The notes under the pieces were generated by a model, which saw only the letters and a list, made by a program, of their open reading frames with translations, did no database searches and had not been told where the DNA came from. Positions 1 to 7,404 of a DNA stretch of 64,000 nucleotides are shown in pieces; the stretch's first letter is position 1, and each line of letters begins with the position of its first letter. A program made the translations under genes and the position numbers. Source of the stretch: Herbaspirillum aquaticum (GTDB lineage Bacteria; Pseudomonadota; Gammaproteobacteria; Burkholderiales; Burkholderiaceae_D); NCBI RefSeq assembly GCF_002213425.1, contig NZ_NJGV01000014.1, positions 1 to 64,000 on the forward strand. The letters run 5' to 3'.

Positions 1-71
1 CAGGATCAGGGCAGCGCTGTTCTGCTGCAAGTGAAGTCATGGATGCAGCTTAAATTCTGGCAAACGCTGTC

Positions 72-851
72 TTGACGGATGGGTCCACTTTACCCCACTT
101 TAGTACTCAACTAGTTCAGCGCACGGATTTGTCAGAAGAAATGCACAGAAGGCAAATCCTTGCGCTCTACCTGCATGAGTGCGCTCATCGTATTTGCGGT
201 GGAGAGTTCGGCCATGGGGAGATCTTTTCAGCCATGGTCCTTATTCTCTACATCAGAGCAGGTTCATTCTGCGGCAGACCTCTATACCACTCTTTCGCGC
301 TCTACGATATTGACGAAGGACACGATGACCTGCAGGGCGTCCCAAAGGCTATCACCTGGTCAATCAACCAAGCTAATGAGCTTGCGAAATCTTCGCTCTC
401 TGCTGAGGAGTGCGCAGTAAGCCTGGTCATCCGGCATGCTGAATGGCTGGAGGAATTACGGCGAAGAGATAGTGAAAAGGCCGCCCTTGAATCTCGCCGA
501 AAGCAAAATATGATGAGGTGGAATCAGCTTAAATCTGATGTTCGTCGCTGGAAATTTTTAGCTATCACTGCGGGGATCGCATTTCTCACGCTGTTCGTTA
601 CTGTGACGTCGCATGCAGACGAAATAGATCAGAAAACCCAAGCGGAATTTGAAGCATATAAACGATCAACGATGATATGGGTGTGCGAGTGTGTCGCAGG
701 AAGGGAAGTATGGTCGTGGAAATCGGTAAAACAGTGGGAAGATGAAGGTTCAATTCGCCGAAAAGAGCTGGACATGTGGGTAGCGCAGAAACGGCCGGGC
801 ATATCCCTCTCAGAAGTAGCGCGCTACGCCCTTCAGTCAAGATGCAACTAG
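72..851 (+). CDS. putative SprT-like zinc metallopeptidase with a membrane helix
   Basis: No characterised homologue is recognised. The N-terminal part carries an HExxH sequence (HECAH at residues 36-40) followed about ten residues later by GHGEIF and a short hydrophobic helix, the layout seen in SprT-like and related gluzincin domains where a third histidine completes the zinc site. A charged stretch (about 120-160) leads to one hydrophobic segment at about 165-182, then a C-terminal domain containing CEC and a terminal cysteine. The frame opens with TTG at 72; an ATG at 141 with a weak purine tract before it is an alternative start and keeps the HExxH. It is the only rightward gene in this AT-rich element and stands apart from the leftward operon. 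The peptidase reading is motif-based inference; a degenerate or structural role is possible. Confidence 0.55.
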   Translation: MTDGSTLPHFSTQLVQRTDLSEEMHRRQILALYLHECAHRICGGEFGHGEIFSAMVLILYIRAGSFCGRPLYHSFALYDIDEGHDDLQGVPKAITWSINQANELAKSSLSAEECAVSLVIRHAEWLEELRRRDSEKAALESRRKQNMMRWNQLKSDVRRWKFLAITAGIAFLTLFVTVTSHADEIDQKTQAEFEAYKRSTMIWVCECVAGREVWSWKSVKQWEDEGSIRRKELDMWVAQKRPGISLSEVARYALQSRCN

Positions 852-997
852 GCTAAGAAATTCAGCTCCACAACACAAAATTGAACCGCGCCCTAATCAG
901 CCTTGCGGGCCACTAATTTCCTGAGCTGCGGAGTAAAAATCACGAGGAAGCAATTTTGGAAAAACATATCCAATAAAAAACCAGGCAAACGGGCTTT

Positions 998-1528
998 TTA
1001 GATACCGCCGACTCCCGAACCAAAAGCCTCCTGAGATTCGAGGCCACTAAAATCTAACGACGTCTGTTTTTGCTTTAAAGGGATGTCCTTGCTCTGGACG
1101 GTCAAGATGCCTAGCCGGGATGCTTCTAGGATCATATTCTCGTCATCGGTATAAATAGTCGAAACTTGATTTTGCCGAGCAATGGCCAATATCTGGCGGT
1201 CAATTTTAACTTGCTGCCAAGGGGCCTTTGCCGCTCCCTTTTTTTTCCCTATGGCCATAGCGCCCCGATGGATAAATGCAGCTTCAAATGCAGCAACTTC
1301 ATCGAATGGGAGAATTCTAATTGCACTCTTTTTTCGCAATCCCATAACAACCGGAGACGTTGCTATATCTGTACCACATAGGAACTCCGCCCATGCAGGC
1401 GCTGGCACGCCAATTACGGTTTTACTCGCGATCAGATCCTGAAGAAGGCCCATCAAACGGTCATACGTAAGCTCGCTCTCCTCCATCGTCGCAAGGGAAA
1501 TTAATATGTTCGCGTCGAAAATAATCAT
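998..1528 (-). CDS. PIN-domain ribonuclease (VapC-like)
   Basis: This 176-aa protein is a PIN-fold nuclease: an opening hydrophobic strand with Asp5 (FDAN), Glu48 in PAWAEF, Asp110 in KIDRQI and Asp128/Asp129 in YTDDEN give the usual four-acid metal site. PIN proteins usually cleave RNA, most often as VapC toxins. Here the gene starts inside the end of the upstream gene (4-nt ATGA overlap at 1525-1528), so the two are translationally coupled. The partner is 245 aa and not a typical small VapB-like antitoxin, so this is either an unusual toxin-antitoxin pair or an RNA-processing module. Its position behind darTG in an integrative element supports a defence or maintenance role. The fold call is firm; the RNA target is unknown. 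Confidence 0.82.
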   Translation of the reverse strand: MIIFDANILISLATMEESELTYDRLMGLLQDLIASKTVIGVPAPAWAEFLCGTDIATSPVVMGLRKKSAIRILPFDEVAAFEAAFIHRGAMAIGKKKGAAKAPWQQVKIDRQILAIARQNQVSTIYTDDENMILEASRLGILTVQSKDIPLKQKQTSLDFSGLESQEAFGSGVGGI

Positions 1529-2262
1529 TCAAGACCTCGCAACTTACGCCACGTAGCGATCGGGTCATCAACTGACTTCCAGCCCCCTTTCGGCTGCACA
1601 AAAATAGTTTGAACTATCTCATCGAGCGGAGTGGTATCTAGCTCCTCCCACGACTGGATATGAAGCGTATCGATCTCCCAGGTACCAGCAGCATCACGGC
1701 ACCACTTCCCAACCCCATGAACTCTAATAGGCGCTTCCAAATAGTGATGCGATAACGCTTTGGCGTTCGCCGCACCCCGTATCTGGCAGTTAATTATTTT
1801 CCCCTCTTGGTCACGAAGGGTAACGGGAATAGTGTCATCCCGTCCTCCAATTTTAATTACCGTTCCATCGACCGTGGTAGGCTGCATGACAACATAAGTC
1901 TCTACAACTGGTGCTTTTCGGCCGGGAAAATCCAATACTTTCCCCCCCCGCTCACGGCTTATTGACCCCACGGCGTTATCAGATCGCAGAAGCGTGTCCA
2001 ATGCTTTATAGGCTTTCTGCGCTTCAGGATCTGGATCACCCGTTTTGACACTTTGGAGGCGACTATATACCTTGGCGAATGCAGGCTCTTCAACAAAGAC
2101 CTGCACAATCGCACTACCTTTTTTTAGCTTATCGAAATGAACTCGCTCCTCACTGCCATATAACGCAGCGAGCTCCGCCAGATAACTAGCCAATCTAGCC
2201 ATTGGCAAAGTCTCCGGAGTAAAGCTATCAATTCGAAATGTTAATTTTTCTCGAGTATCCAA
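1525..2262 (-). CDS. OB-fold-like partner of the PIN nuclease, unknown function
   Basis: I do not recognise a named family. The N-terminal 95 residues look like a mixed alpha/beta domain starting with FRIDSF and SYLAEL. Residues about 125-220 form alternating beta-strand-like segments (DGTVIKI, IPVTLRD, NCQIRG, IRVHGVGKW, then DTLHIQSWEEL), a pattern that suggests an OB-fold or small beta-barrel. The C-terminus ends in a WRKLRGLE segment. It overlaps the PIN gene by 4 nt and follows darG after 54 nt on the same strand, so it may be read through from darT. The most economical idea is that it inhibits or directs the PIN nuclease, but nothing in the sequence proves an antitoxin role. Confidence 0.65.
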   Translation of the reverse strand: MDTREKLTFRIDSFTPETLPMARLASYLAELAALYGSEERVHFDKLKKGSAIVQVFVEEPAFAKVYSRLQSVKTGDPDPEAQKAYKALDTLLRSDNAVGSISRERGGKVLDFPGRKAPVVETYVVMQPTTVDGTVIKIGGRDDTIPVTLRDQEGKIINCQIRGAANAKALSHHYLEAPIRVHGVGKWCRDAAGTWEIDTLHIQSWEELDTTPLDEIVQTIFVQPKGGWKSVDDPIATWRKLRGLE

Positions 2263-2316
2263 AGCGATCCCAGGGCCAGTATGCTCATTCGCTTAAGTCC
2301 AACTTTTTGACACTAT

Positions 2317-3387
2317 TCAGTGGATAGCGCTTTTAGATTCGGTATCCCAACGCAAATCTTTTAGACGAGCCCATGCTTTGTGTAAATGATCGCGCTTTAA
2401 CGTCGATTTTTTTCTCGCATTCCATTTATGAACTGCTGCAATCGCTTCCTCAACTGAATCGCGCGCCAATGGATCCGCACACATTACCCAATGCATAGAA
2501 CTAAGGAGCTCTAAACCGTACGGATCTTCAAAACCAGAAATCAGATCGCTAACTCGACTTATACGATCCAATGTCTGCGTGCTGTTCTCTATCCATTGCG
2601 ATGCTTTTTCAACGGCATCATCAATCAATTCTAAAGGCTTTGTGGGATTATCCTGACCATCCCCGTAGCCTGAAATATAGTGCCCATCAAGCCTAATTAG
2701 GACTTGGCGTAAATTCTGAGCATAGGGACCATATGTCTTAGCTTCATACTTCAGGCGCAAGGGCTCTCCAGCCTCTTGAAGAAAATACATGAGCTTATGG
2801 ACCTCCAACAAACTGACAAATGGATCCATCAAACCTTCGAGATAACGCTCCATCATTACGATCAACGCAGCGCGCCCATCGGTCATTGGAGGAGTCTCTG
2901 TATGGTTAGGCATACTTTTAGGTTCGGGGGCCCCGTTAGGCGGATAAAGCTTAACGGCGACCTCCGGCACATCATTGAAGGCTTCTTCAATCAATGGACG
3001 AACATCGTCCCAGCTTAGACCGCCATAGCCACAACCAAGAGGGGGCACTGCAATTGAATGAATTCCCAGTTTTTGAACTTGATAAACAAGATCTTGAAGA
3101 CCGCTTTTTACATCGGCTAATTTACTACGGGATTTCCAGTGAGCCTTCGTTGGAAAATTAACGATCCAACGTGGTCCCCCGACAAGACCACCGAGATCGT
3201 AAATATGGACCCGGCCGAGTTGAACCTCACCAGCCCTGCAAGCTGCCTCGTATGCTTTAAACATATTGGGAAATGCCTGCTTGAACTGCAAAGCAATTCC
3301 CTTCCCCATCACACCTTCAGTGTTGACGGTGTTAACGAGCGCCTCAGCATCAGCGGTAAGTAAATTGCCGGTTGTGATCTCAATCAT
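2317..3387 (-). CDS. darG: DarG-type antitoxin: macrodomain DNA ADP-ribosyl glycohydrolase
   Basis: Residues 1 to about 150 are a macrodomain: the opening IEITTGNLL, the NTVNTEGVMGKGIA loop that binds ADP-ribose, and PPLGCGYGGL. The remaining 200 residues match the usual extra C-terminal domain of DarG, which in known systems binds DarT directly. DarG removes the ADP-ribose that DarT attaches to thymidine in single-stranded DNA, so it protects the host while DarT blocks phage replication. The length (356 aa) is normal. The start is one base past the darT stop (TGA-A-ATG), so production is coupled to the toxin. The assignment rests on the macrodomain plus direct linkage with DarT. Confidence 0.92.
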   Translation of the reverse strand: MIEITTGNLLTADAEALVNTVNTEGVMGKGIALQFKQAFPNMFKAYEAACRAGEVQLGRVHIYDLGGLVGGPRWIVNFPTKAHWKSRSKLADVKSGLQDLVYQVQKLGIHSIAVPPLGCGYGGLSWDDVRPLIEEAFNDVPEVAVKLYPPNGAPEPKSMPNHTETPPMTDGRAALIVMMERYLEGLMDPFVSLLEVHKLMYFLQEAGEPLRLKYEAKTYGPYAQNLRQVLIRLDGHYISGYGDGQDNPTKPLELIDDAVEKASQWIENSTQTLDRISRVSDLISGFEDPYGLELLSSMHWVMCADPLARDSVEEAIAAVHKWNARKKSTLKRDHLHKAWARLKDLRWDTESKSAIH

Positions 3388-3388
3388 T

Positions 3389-4018
3389 TCAATAGTACCA
3401 ATTGGGTTCGACTCGGACCCGAGGTTGATGCTGCGAACCCTGAAGAATCGCTTGGACCTTGTTCAGCGCAGCTTGGTTATAACAGCCGATTTTTACGAAA
3501 GATGTCCAGGGAAAAAAATCTGCAACTAAGAACTCGGACTGCTTCTTGTGCAACCGTTCGCCCCCCCAGCTATTGGATTCAATGATTTCCCAATCCAACG
3601 CCTCAAAGTGAGCAAGCGTATTTCCAAAAGATGCATATGCCGCACCCGCGTTACCATCACTAACAGCCCAAGGCCGTCCTAATTGAATTCCGCTGGCAAC
3701 TGTGCTGACAAGATGCACGATGTCCTTCTGGCAGCCTTGCGGCCGCCCCGATCTTCCCCCGTTTACTACACAAAGCATTGGGGAACGAGGACATAGATAA
3801 AAGGGCACAAACTCCCCCACAAAACGATTTCCACAGCATGTAACGCGAATAGTATCTAAACGGCGCTGCTTAATGTGAGTATATCCAATAGCGGTGGTCG
3901 GAACATTCGCCCGAATCATCGCGGCATCCGAGTGCAGACCACGAGCGGCGATGATAGATGCCAGATTATTCACATCCGTTATGTGATAGATATCGATAGT
4001 TCGAGGATCAATTGGCAT
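3389..4018 (-). CDS. darT: DarT-type toxin: DNA thymidine ADP-ribosyltransferase
   Basis: The 209-aa protein has the DarT hallmarks: YHITDVNNLASII at the start (His12 and the NAD-binding strand), the EFVPFYLCPRSPML core, and the C-terminal KQSEFLVADFFPW segment whose Glu162 is the expected catalytic glutamate. DarT uses NAD to modify thymidine in single-stranded DNA and acts as a phage-triggered toxin. No residue looks degraded, so the toxin is probably active. It is the first gene of the leftward darT-darG pair, with about 266 nt of non-coding sequence in front that should hold its promoter. Which DarT subtype or DNA motif it targets cannot be told by eye. Confidence 0.92.
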   Translation of the reverse strand: MPIDPRTIDIYHITDVNNLASIIAARGLHSDAAMIRANVPTTAIGYTHIKQRRLDTIRVTCCGNRFVGEFVPFYLCPRSPMLCVVNGGRSGRPQGCQKDIVHLVSTVASGIQLGRPWAVSDGNAGAAYASFGNTLAHFEALDWEIIESNSWGGERLHKKQSEFLVADFFPWTSFVKIGCYNQAALNKVQAILQGSQHQPRVRVEPNWYY

Positions 4019-4284
4019 TGTTTCACCCGTGTTCTTGATCCCAACATGATATCAAAGTTTCCTTTTTTGCCACACCGGAATATTTTTGGATCAAAGCAGC
4101 TGAGCAGCATAATCGGCCACATGCGCCAATGGAAAATCACCATATCGACGCACTATTTCTGCGTATTTTCCTCATCCAATTATTGCAAATAAAACAATGC
4201 CATTCCCGACAGAAAACACCGGCTAGCCAGTGTATGACGGAAGTCATGAGACCTCCTCGGATTACATTGAGTAGCGGATTGTGG

Positions 4285-4698
4285 TTACACCAGTCGGCCA
4301 TTTCGCTCAAACCACATAGCTTGGATCTTGGCCTGCCACTCCTCAGCTTGGCGGGCAGATGTGCAGCGTACCTTTACGAGCGGGCAATTAACGTTGTTCA
4401 GACGGAAATCAAGATCATTGTTTTCTCTCCTGCCCCCTTTTTCAAGCCAGGACCATCGAATCTCGGCCATCTCTGTAAAAAGGAATAGCTGCGCGCCTCG
4501 GCGTGACGCAAACGCAAGCTGTTGTGAATCTGTGTCAAATGCCACGTAATGAGAAGCCCCTATCAACATGTATTGGGGATTGAAGTTCTTGTCTTTGAGA
4601 GCCTCCAAGTGTGCTCGTCGGGCACGATCTTCTCGACGATAAAGTGCCCAAATTGCTAAAACACATGCTGAGGCCAAAATAATCATAGCTGTCTGCAT
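4285..4698 (-). CDS. small single-helix membrane protein, unknown function
   Basis: A 137-aa protein with an N-terminal hydrophobic helix (MIILASACVLAIWAL) followed by a basic RREDRARR stretch and a soluble domain of alternating strands ending in a helix (QAEEWQAKIQ). The domain resembles a small PH-like barrel in shape only. A longer frame from 4752 would overlap the upstream exonuclease by 40 nt. I prefer the ATG at 4698 because a GGAG lies seven bases before it, whereas at ATG 4704 the same GGAG is only one base away. It begins 14 nt after the exonuclease stop, so the two are probably co-transcribed. Function unknown. Confidence 0.6.
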   Translation of the reverse strand: MQTAMIILASACVLAIWALYRREDRARRAHLEALKDKNFNPQYMLIGASHYVAFDTDSQQLAFASRRGAQLFLFTEMAEIRWSWLEKGGRRENNDLDFRLNNVNCPLVKVRCTSARQAEEWQAKIQAMWFERNGRLV

Positions 4699-4712
4699 AA
4701 CCATGCTCCGAT

Positions 4713-5285
4713 TTAGGCGCCATTTCTGGTATGTCGGTGCCCCAGAATCCATGGCAAAAGCCCGGCAATATTCTCAGCGTCATCCAGGCCTCGATGGTGC
4801 TGGCCGATTAATGGACGACCTACAAGTTCACAGGCCTTCGTCATCCCGACCTGCTTTCCAATCTTCTGAACCTTGGCAAAGGTCTTCTTGGCGTTCTCGT
4901 GCGGAAGAGCGATTGGATGCGCCACGTTATGAAATGAGGACTCGCGAATTAACTGCTTGAGGTCATAACTCCCCCAGCTCATCCAAATAGAACCGGGTGC
5001 ACGGTTTGCTTCAACAAAATCCTTCAATCGCTCAGCTACGACAGAATAAAACGGCGCACCATCCACGTCTGTTTGGGTAATACCAGTAAGTGAAGTACAA
5101 AAAGGTGTCAGCAGCGGATTAACCAGCGGCTTAACAAAGTGCTGAAATCGATGAAGTACTTGGCCGGACGAGGTAGCCCAGCAAGCCCCAATTTCGATGA
5201 TTTCCATGTCATCGGATGCGATTGATCCGTCATCCGAACAAGTTGCCTCTAAGTCGATAATTAGATATTTCACTGATAAATCCAA
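4713..5285 (-). CDS. DEDDh-family 3'-5' exonuclease (ERI-1/KapD-like)
   Basis: The acidic residues of a DEDDh exonuclease are all visible: Asp11 and Glu13 in IIDLEAT, Asp108 in SWGSYDLKQL, and His164/Asp169 in HHRGLDDAENI. The length (190 aa) and the IDLEATC start resemble ERI-1/KapD-type exonucleases that trim RNA or DNA 3' ends, rather than DNA polymerase epsilon subunits. The frame opens at TTG 5285; a GTG at 5273 is also possible and neither has a clear ribosome-binding site. It lies between a hairpin-rich spacer and a small membrane protein in the element. A defence role is inference from context only. Confidence 0.8.
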   Translation of the reverse strand: MDLSVKYLIIDLEATCSDDGSIASDDMEIIEIGACWATSSGQVLHRFQHFVKPLVNPLLTPFCTSLTGITQTDVDGAPFYSVVAERLKDFVEANRAPGSIWMSWGSYDLKQLIRESSFHNVAHPIALPHENAKKTFAKVQKIGKQVGMTKACELVGRPLIGQHHRGLDDAENIAGLLPWILGHRHTRNGA

Positions 5286-5316
5286 AGTGAGGTTATTTGG
5301 TGGCGCCTTGGCTCCT

Positions 5317-5356
5317 CATGGGAGTAGGAGCAGTCTGGACTGCTCCTACTCCCATG
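5317..5356. repeat. perfect 18-bp-arm inverted repeat (40 nt)
   Basis: The arms at 5317-5334 and 5339-5356 are exact reverse complements around a CTGG centre; allowing the C-G pair the stem is 19 bp. It sits 32 bases in front of the exonuclease start. No T-run follows on either strand, so it is not a normal intrinsic terminator. It could be a protein-binding or recombination site, a structured RNA leader, or a remnant palindromic element. Confidence 0.9.
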
Positions 5357-5381
5357 GGCGATTATTTCCGAATGGTGCGCC

Positions 5382-5440
5382 GTCAAGGAGCTTTCGCGGC
5401 ATAAACGCGGTACCCGCATTTATTCCACGGTCTCCTTGAC
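5382..5440. repeat. nested imperfect hairpin behind the 85-aa gene
   Basis: Outer 9-bp arms (5382-5390 and 5432-5440) enclose an inner stem of ten pairs with one mismatch (5401-5410 with 5414-5423, three-base loop). It lies directly downstream of the 85-aa gene and 25 nt from the perfect palindrome, so most of the 159-nt spacer can fold. No poly-T tail is present. Integron attC folding was considered, but the core-site consensus is not seen. Confidence 0.65.
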
Positions 5441-5444
5441 AGAG

Positions 5445-5702
5445 TTACATAACGGCGTCGTACATATGCCGGCAATGCAAAATTCCCGCGAGATAGCCAC
5501 TTAGGATACCCAGCTGAGCTTCGGTCTCAGTCAGGCCAATTAGCGCTTGTAACCGATCAAGCGCCATGATGAACGGATCCTCATCCTCCAAAACAACCAA
5601 AATCTCATTCATTTTTTGGGAAACCGATTCCTGACTTTCATCAAATGCCGCTTCGATTAACGGCCGAAGAATACTGTCCAATTCGATCATAGAATTCATC
5701 AT
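5445..5702 (-). CDS. 85-aa hypothetical protein behind the integrase
   Basis: A small, acidic, largely helical protein (for example LDSILRPLIEAAF, LDRLQALIGLTETEA, ending CRHMYDAVM). No family is recognised. It starts 2 nt after the integrase stop, so it is probably translated from the integrase message. Small genes in this position can be excisionases, but this one lacks the basic residues and the winged-helix look of known Xis proteins. Alternative ATG codons at residues 2 and 5 exist. Confidence 0.55.
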   Translation of the reverse strand: MMNSMIELDSILRPLIEAAFDESQESVSQKMNEILVVLEDEDPFIMALDRLQALIGLTETEAQLGILSGYLAGILHCRHMYDAVM

Positions 5703-5704
5703 TA

Positions 5705-6802
5705 TTAGCCCAGTTTTTTTGCAAGGTCGCTTGCTCTCAAGTGCGTATAGCGCTTCAACATTTGCAACGTTTTATGGCCCGTAACCGATGCCACTTCCAT
5801 CAAGTCCAATCCCCGTTCAAAAAATCTACTGGTTGCCTCTCGACGGAGGTCATGGAATCGTAGTCCCGTGATATAGCCAGGGCTCGACGCAATTTCTTTC
5901 TCAGCGCATTCTTTTTCGTATTCCTTGCGAGCCCTTCGCTTTGCGGCTTCCCACGCGTCCCGCAGCTGTTTTTCATTCACAGCAAATACATTTTCAGAGG
6001 AGGGGTCGGGCAGCTCTTTAATGATTCCAACCGCTCTTCCGCTGAGCGGGATCACTCTGTCTTCACCATTTTTTGTGTCTCGTAGAACCGCAGTATGCGA
6101 GAGAATATTCACGTCTTTTCGACGGAGGTTAAGAATCTCTCCCCTACGCGCCCCCGTCTCCACTGCAAATTCAAACAGAGAGGCGACATAGGGATTTCGA
6201 GCCTGCTTCAGTTGCACGTAGATTCGCTCATATTCTCCGGCCTCCAGTCTGCGATCACGAGCCTTACCGTTGGCCGGAACCTGAACCGTTCGCACAGGAT
6301 TTTCCAGACTCATACCCCAACGCCGAATTGCGGCTTGAAAGACGCTCGACAGCAGCATCAAATATTTGCGCAAATTATTTTCCGACCAACCTTCATTTCT
6401 GGCAGTGGCCATGAATCGAGAGACAGCGTCGCGACCGACCAAGGAAATCGGCAATCTAGAAATTGGATATCTCTTTAGCTTGCCAATCTTCGTTCGCTCG
6501 ACTGCAGCCCCTTTCTTAGTAGGAGTTATCTCTCGCTCGTACCGATCAAGCAAGGCACCAAGCGTCATCTGAGCAGCCTCCTGCTTCCGCTGTTTCGCCT
6601 CAAGTACAAGTCTGTGCGTGGGATCGATCGTTGCATCCGATTTCATTCGATCCCTGTAGGCACGCGCATCTTGTAGAGAATCGAAGGTTTCATCAACGCG
6701 TAGACCTTGGATTGTCAGGCGTACACGGAAGGAATAGCCGTCGCATCTGACGGTAATGTTCTTATCGATGGTTCGTTCTGAGAGTTTTTTGGGAGGTGGC
6801 AT
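5705..6802 (-). CDS. int: tyrosine recombinase / integrase of the element
   Basis: A 365-aa phage-type integrase. An N-terminal arm-binding-like domain (about 20-75) is followed by a SAM-like core-binding domain (about 80-175) and the catalytic domain with Arg219 (ETGARRGEI), His317 and Arg320 (HDLRRE), His343 (TGHKT) and the nucleophile Tyr352 (KRYTHL). All catalytic residues are present, so it should be active. It points into the element and starts about 107 nt from the tRNA-Leu fragment, which is its probable attachment site. The ATG at 6802 has no good ribosome-binding site. Confidence 0.95.
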   Translation of the reverse strand: MPPPKKLSERTIDKNITVRCDGYSFRVRLTIQGLRVDETFDSLQDARAYRDRMKSDATIDPTHRLVLEAKQRKQEAAQMTLGALLDRYEREITPTKKGAAVERTKIGKLKRYPISRLPISLVGRDAVSRFMATARNEGWSENNLRKYLMLLSSVFQAAIRRWGMSLENPVRTVQVPANGKARDRRLEAGEYERIYVQLKQARNPYVASLFEFAVETGARRGEILNLRRKDVNILSHTAVLRDTKNGEDRVIPLSGRAVGIIKELPDPSSENVFAVNEKQLRDAWEAAKRRARKEYEKECAEKEIASSPGYITGLRFHDLRREATSRFFERGLDLMEVASVTGHKTLQMLKRYTHLRASDLAKKLG

Positions 6803-6908
6803 ACAGAGTTAGTTTTGACCAAATTTGACCTAGAAATACGATAAACCGCATCTCTCCCTCTGTCTAAGCCCGTGATATACTCGTTTTTACCGAATTAGTG
6901 TCGCTAGC

Positions 6909-6960
6909 CTCAAAATCCCGCGCCGCAAGGCGTGCCGGTTCGATTCCGGCTCCCGCACCA
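6909..6960 (+). other. displaced 3' fragment of tRNA-Leu(CAA): attachment site of the element
   Basis: The sequence starts at the anticodon loop (CTCAAAA, anticodon CAA), continues through the 3' anticodon strand, a class II variable arm (GCC-GCAA-GGC), a T-arm with TTCGATT loop and GCCGG/CCGGC stem, and ends TCCCGCACCA. The bases 5' of the loop do not pair and no acceptor 5' strand or D-arm lies upstream, so this is not a working gene. A break at the anticodon loop is a common crossover point for tyrosine integrases. Counting back from CCA the acceptor strand looks one base short, so the copy may be imperfect. The intact tRNA should lie at the other end, left of the window. Confidence 0.78.
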
Positions 6961-6974
6961 CACAGTATGATTTG

Positions 6975-7000
6975 AAAATGCACCCTTAAGGGTGCATTTT
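6975..7000 (+). terminator. intrinsic terminator behind the tRNA-Leu fragment
   Basis: A 26-nt perfect palindrome with GCACCC/GGGTGC core, TTAA loop and a T-rich 3' side. It is the natural terminator of the original tRNA gene and marks return to the chromosomal backbone. Confidence 0.85.
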
Positions 7001-7404
7001 TATTTTCTGGCTCCGGATCAAGTTCTCGCTCTTGAACAGCACCGAACACTACCTTGCAAGCGCCAGCCGGCATTGAGCAAACAGATCAGCATCACGCCGC
7101 TGCGGCCAAGCTCAACAATTGATACGCCCGATAGCTGTTTCCTTGCAGGCGACCGCCGGCCTCCTGCCCGCGTGCCAACATTCTCTCCGCCCCTGAGAAC
7201 TTTCCGCCTGATTGCCTGTCCTTAAGGCGCTGGCGCCAACACGGCGCACAGCGATTGCAACATTTGTCCTGGCGCCGAGACTGCGCAAACCACCCATCGC
7301 CAGCCGATGAAGAAAATGACAACGACAATGGGGCCAAGCACATGATTTCCTCATCCCTCACCTTTCCGGGCCAAGGGCGGTTGCCATGAGCCTGCCCGTT
7401 TCCG
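7001..7404. other. non-coding stretch between the tRNA terminator and vgrG
   Basis: No convincing gene is seen. Reading frames here have no recognisable protein features and overlap vgrG antisense. The ATG at 7386, preceded by an AAGGGCGG purine tract at about 7371-7378, may be the original vgrG start (see vgrG). No clear promoter was found. Confidence 0.5.

Noticed and set aside
5285..5430. 49-codon leftward frame across the hairpin region with an AAGGAG before its ATG
   Set aside because: The spacing is long, the peptide is made mainly of the palindrome and has no protein-like character; the purine tract is part of the hairpin arm.
5382..5440. integron attC site
   Set aside because: The nested hairpin suggested it, but the conserved core sites and the gene cassette arrangement are absent, and the integrase is not an integron type.
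6864..7073. 69-aa leftward reading frame over the tRNA fragment
   Set aside because: It is the antisense translation of the tRNA-Leu fragment and terminator; such frames are a known annotation artefact.
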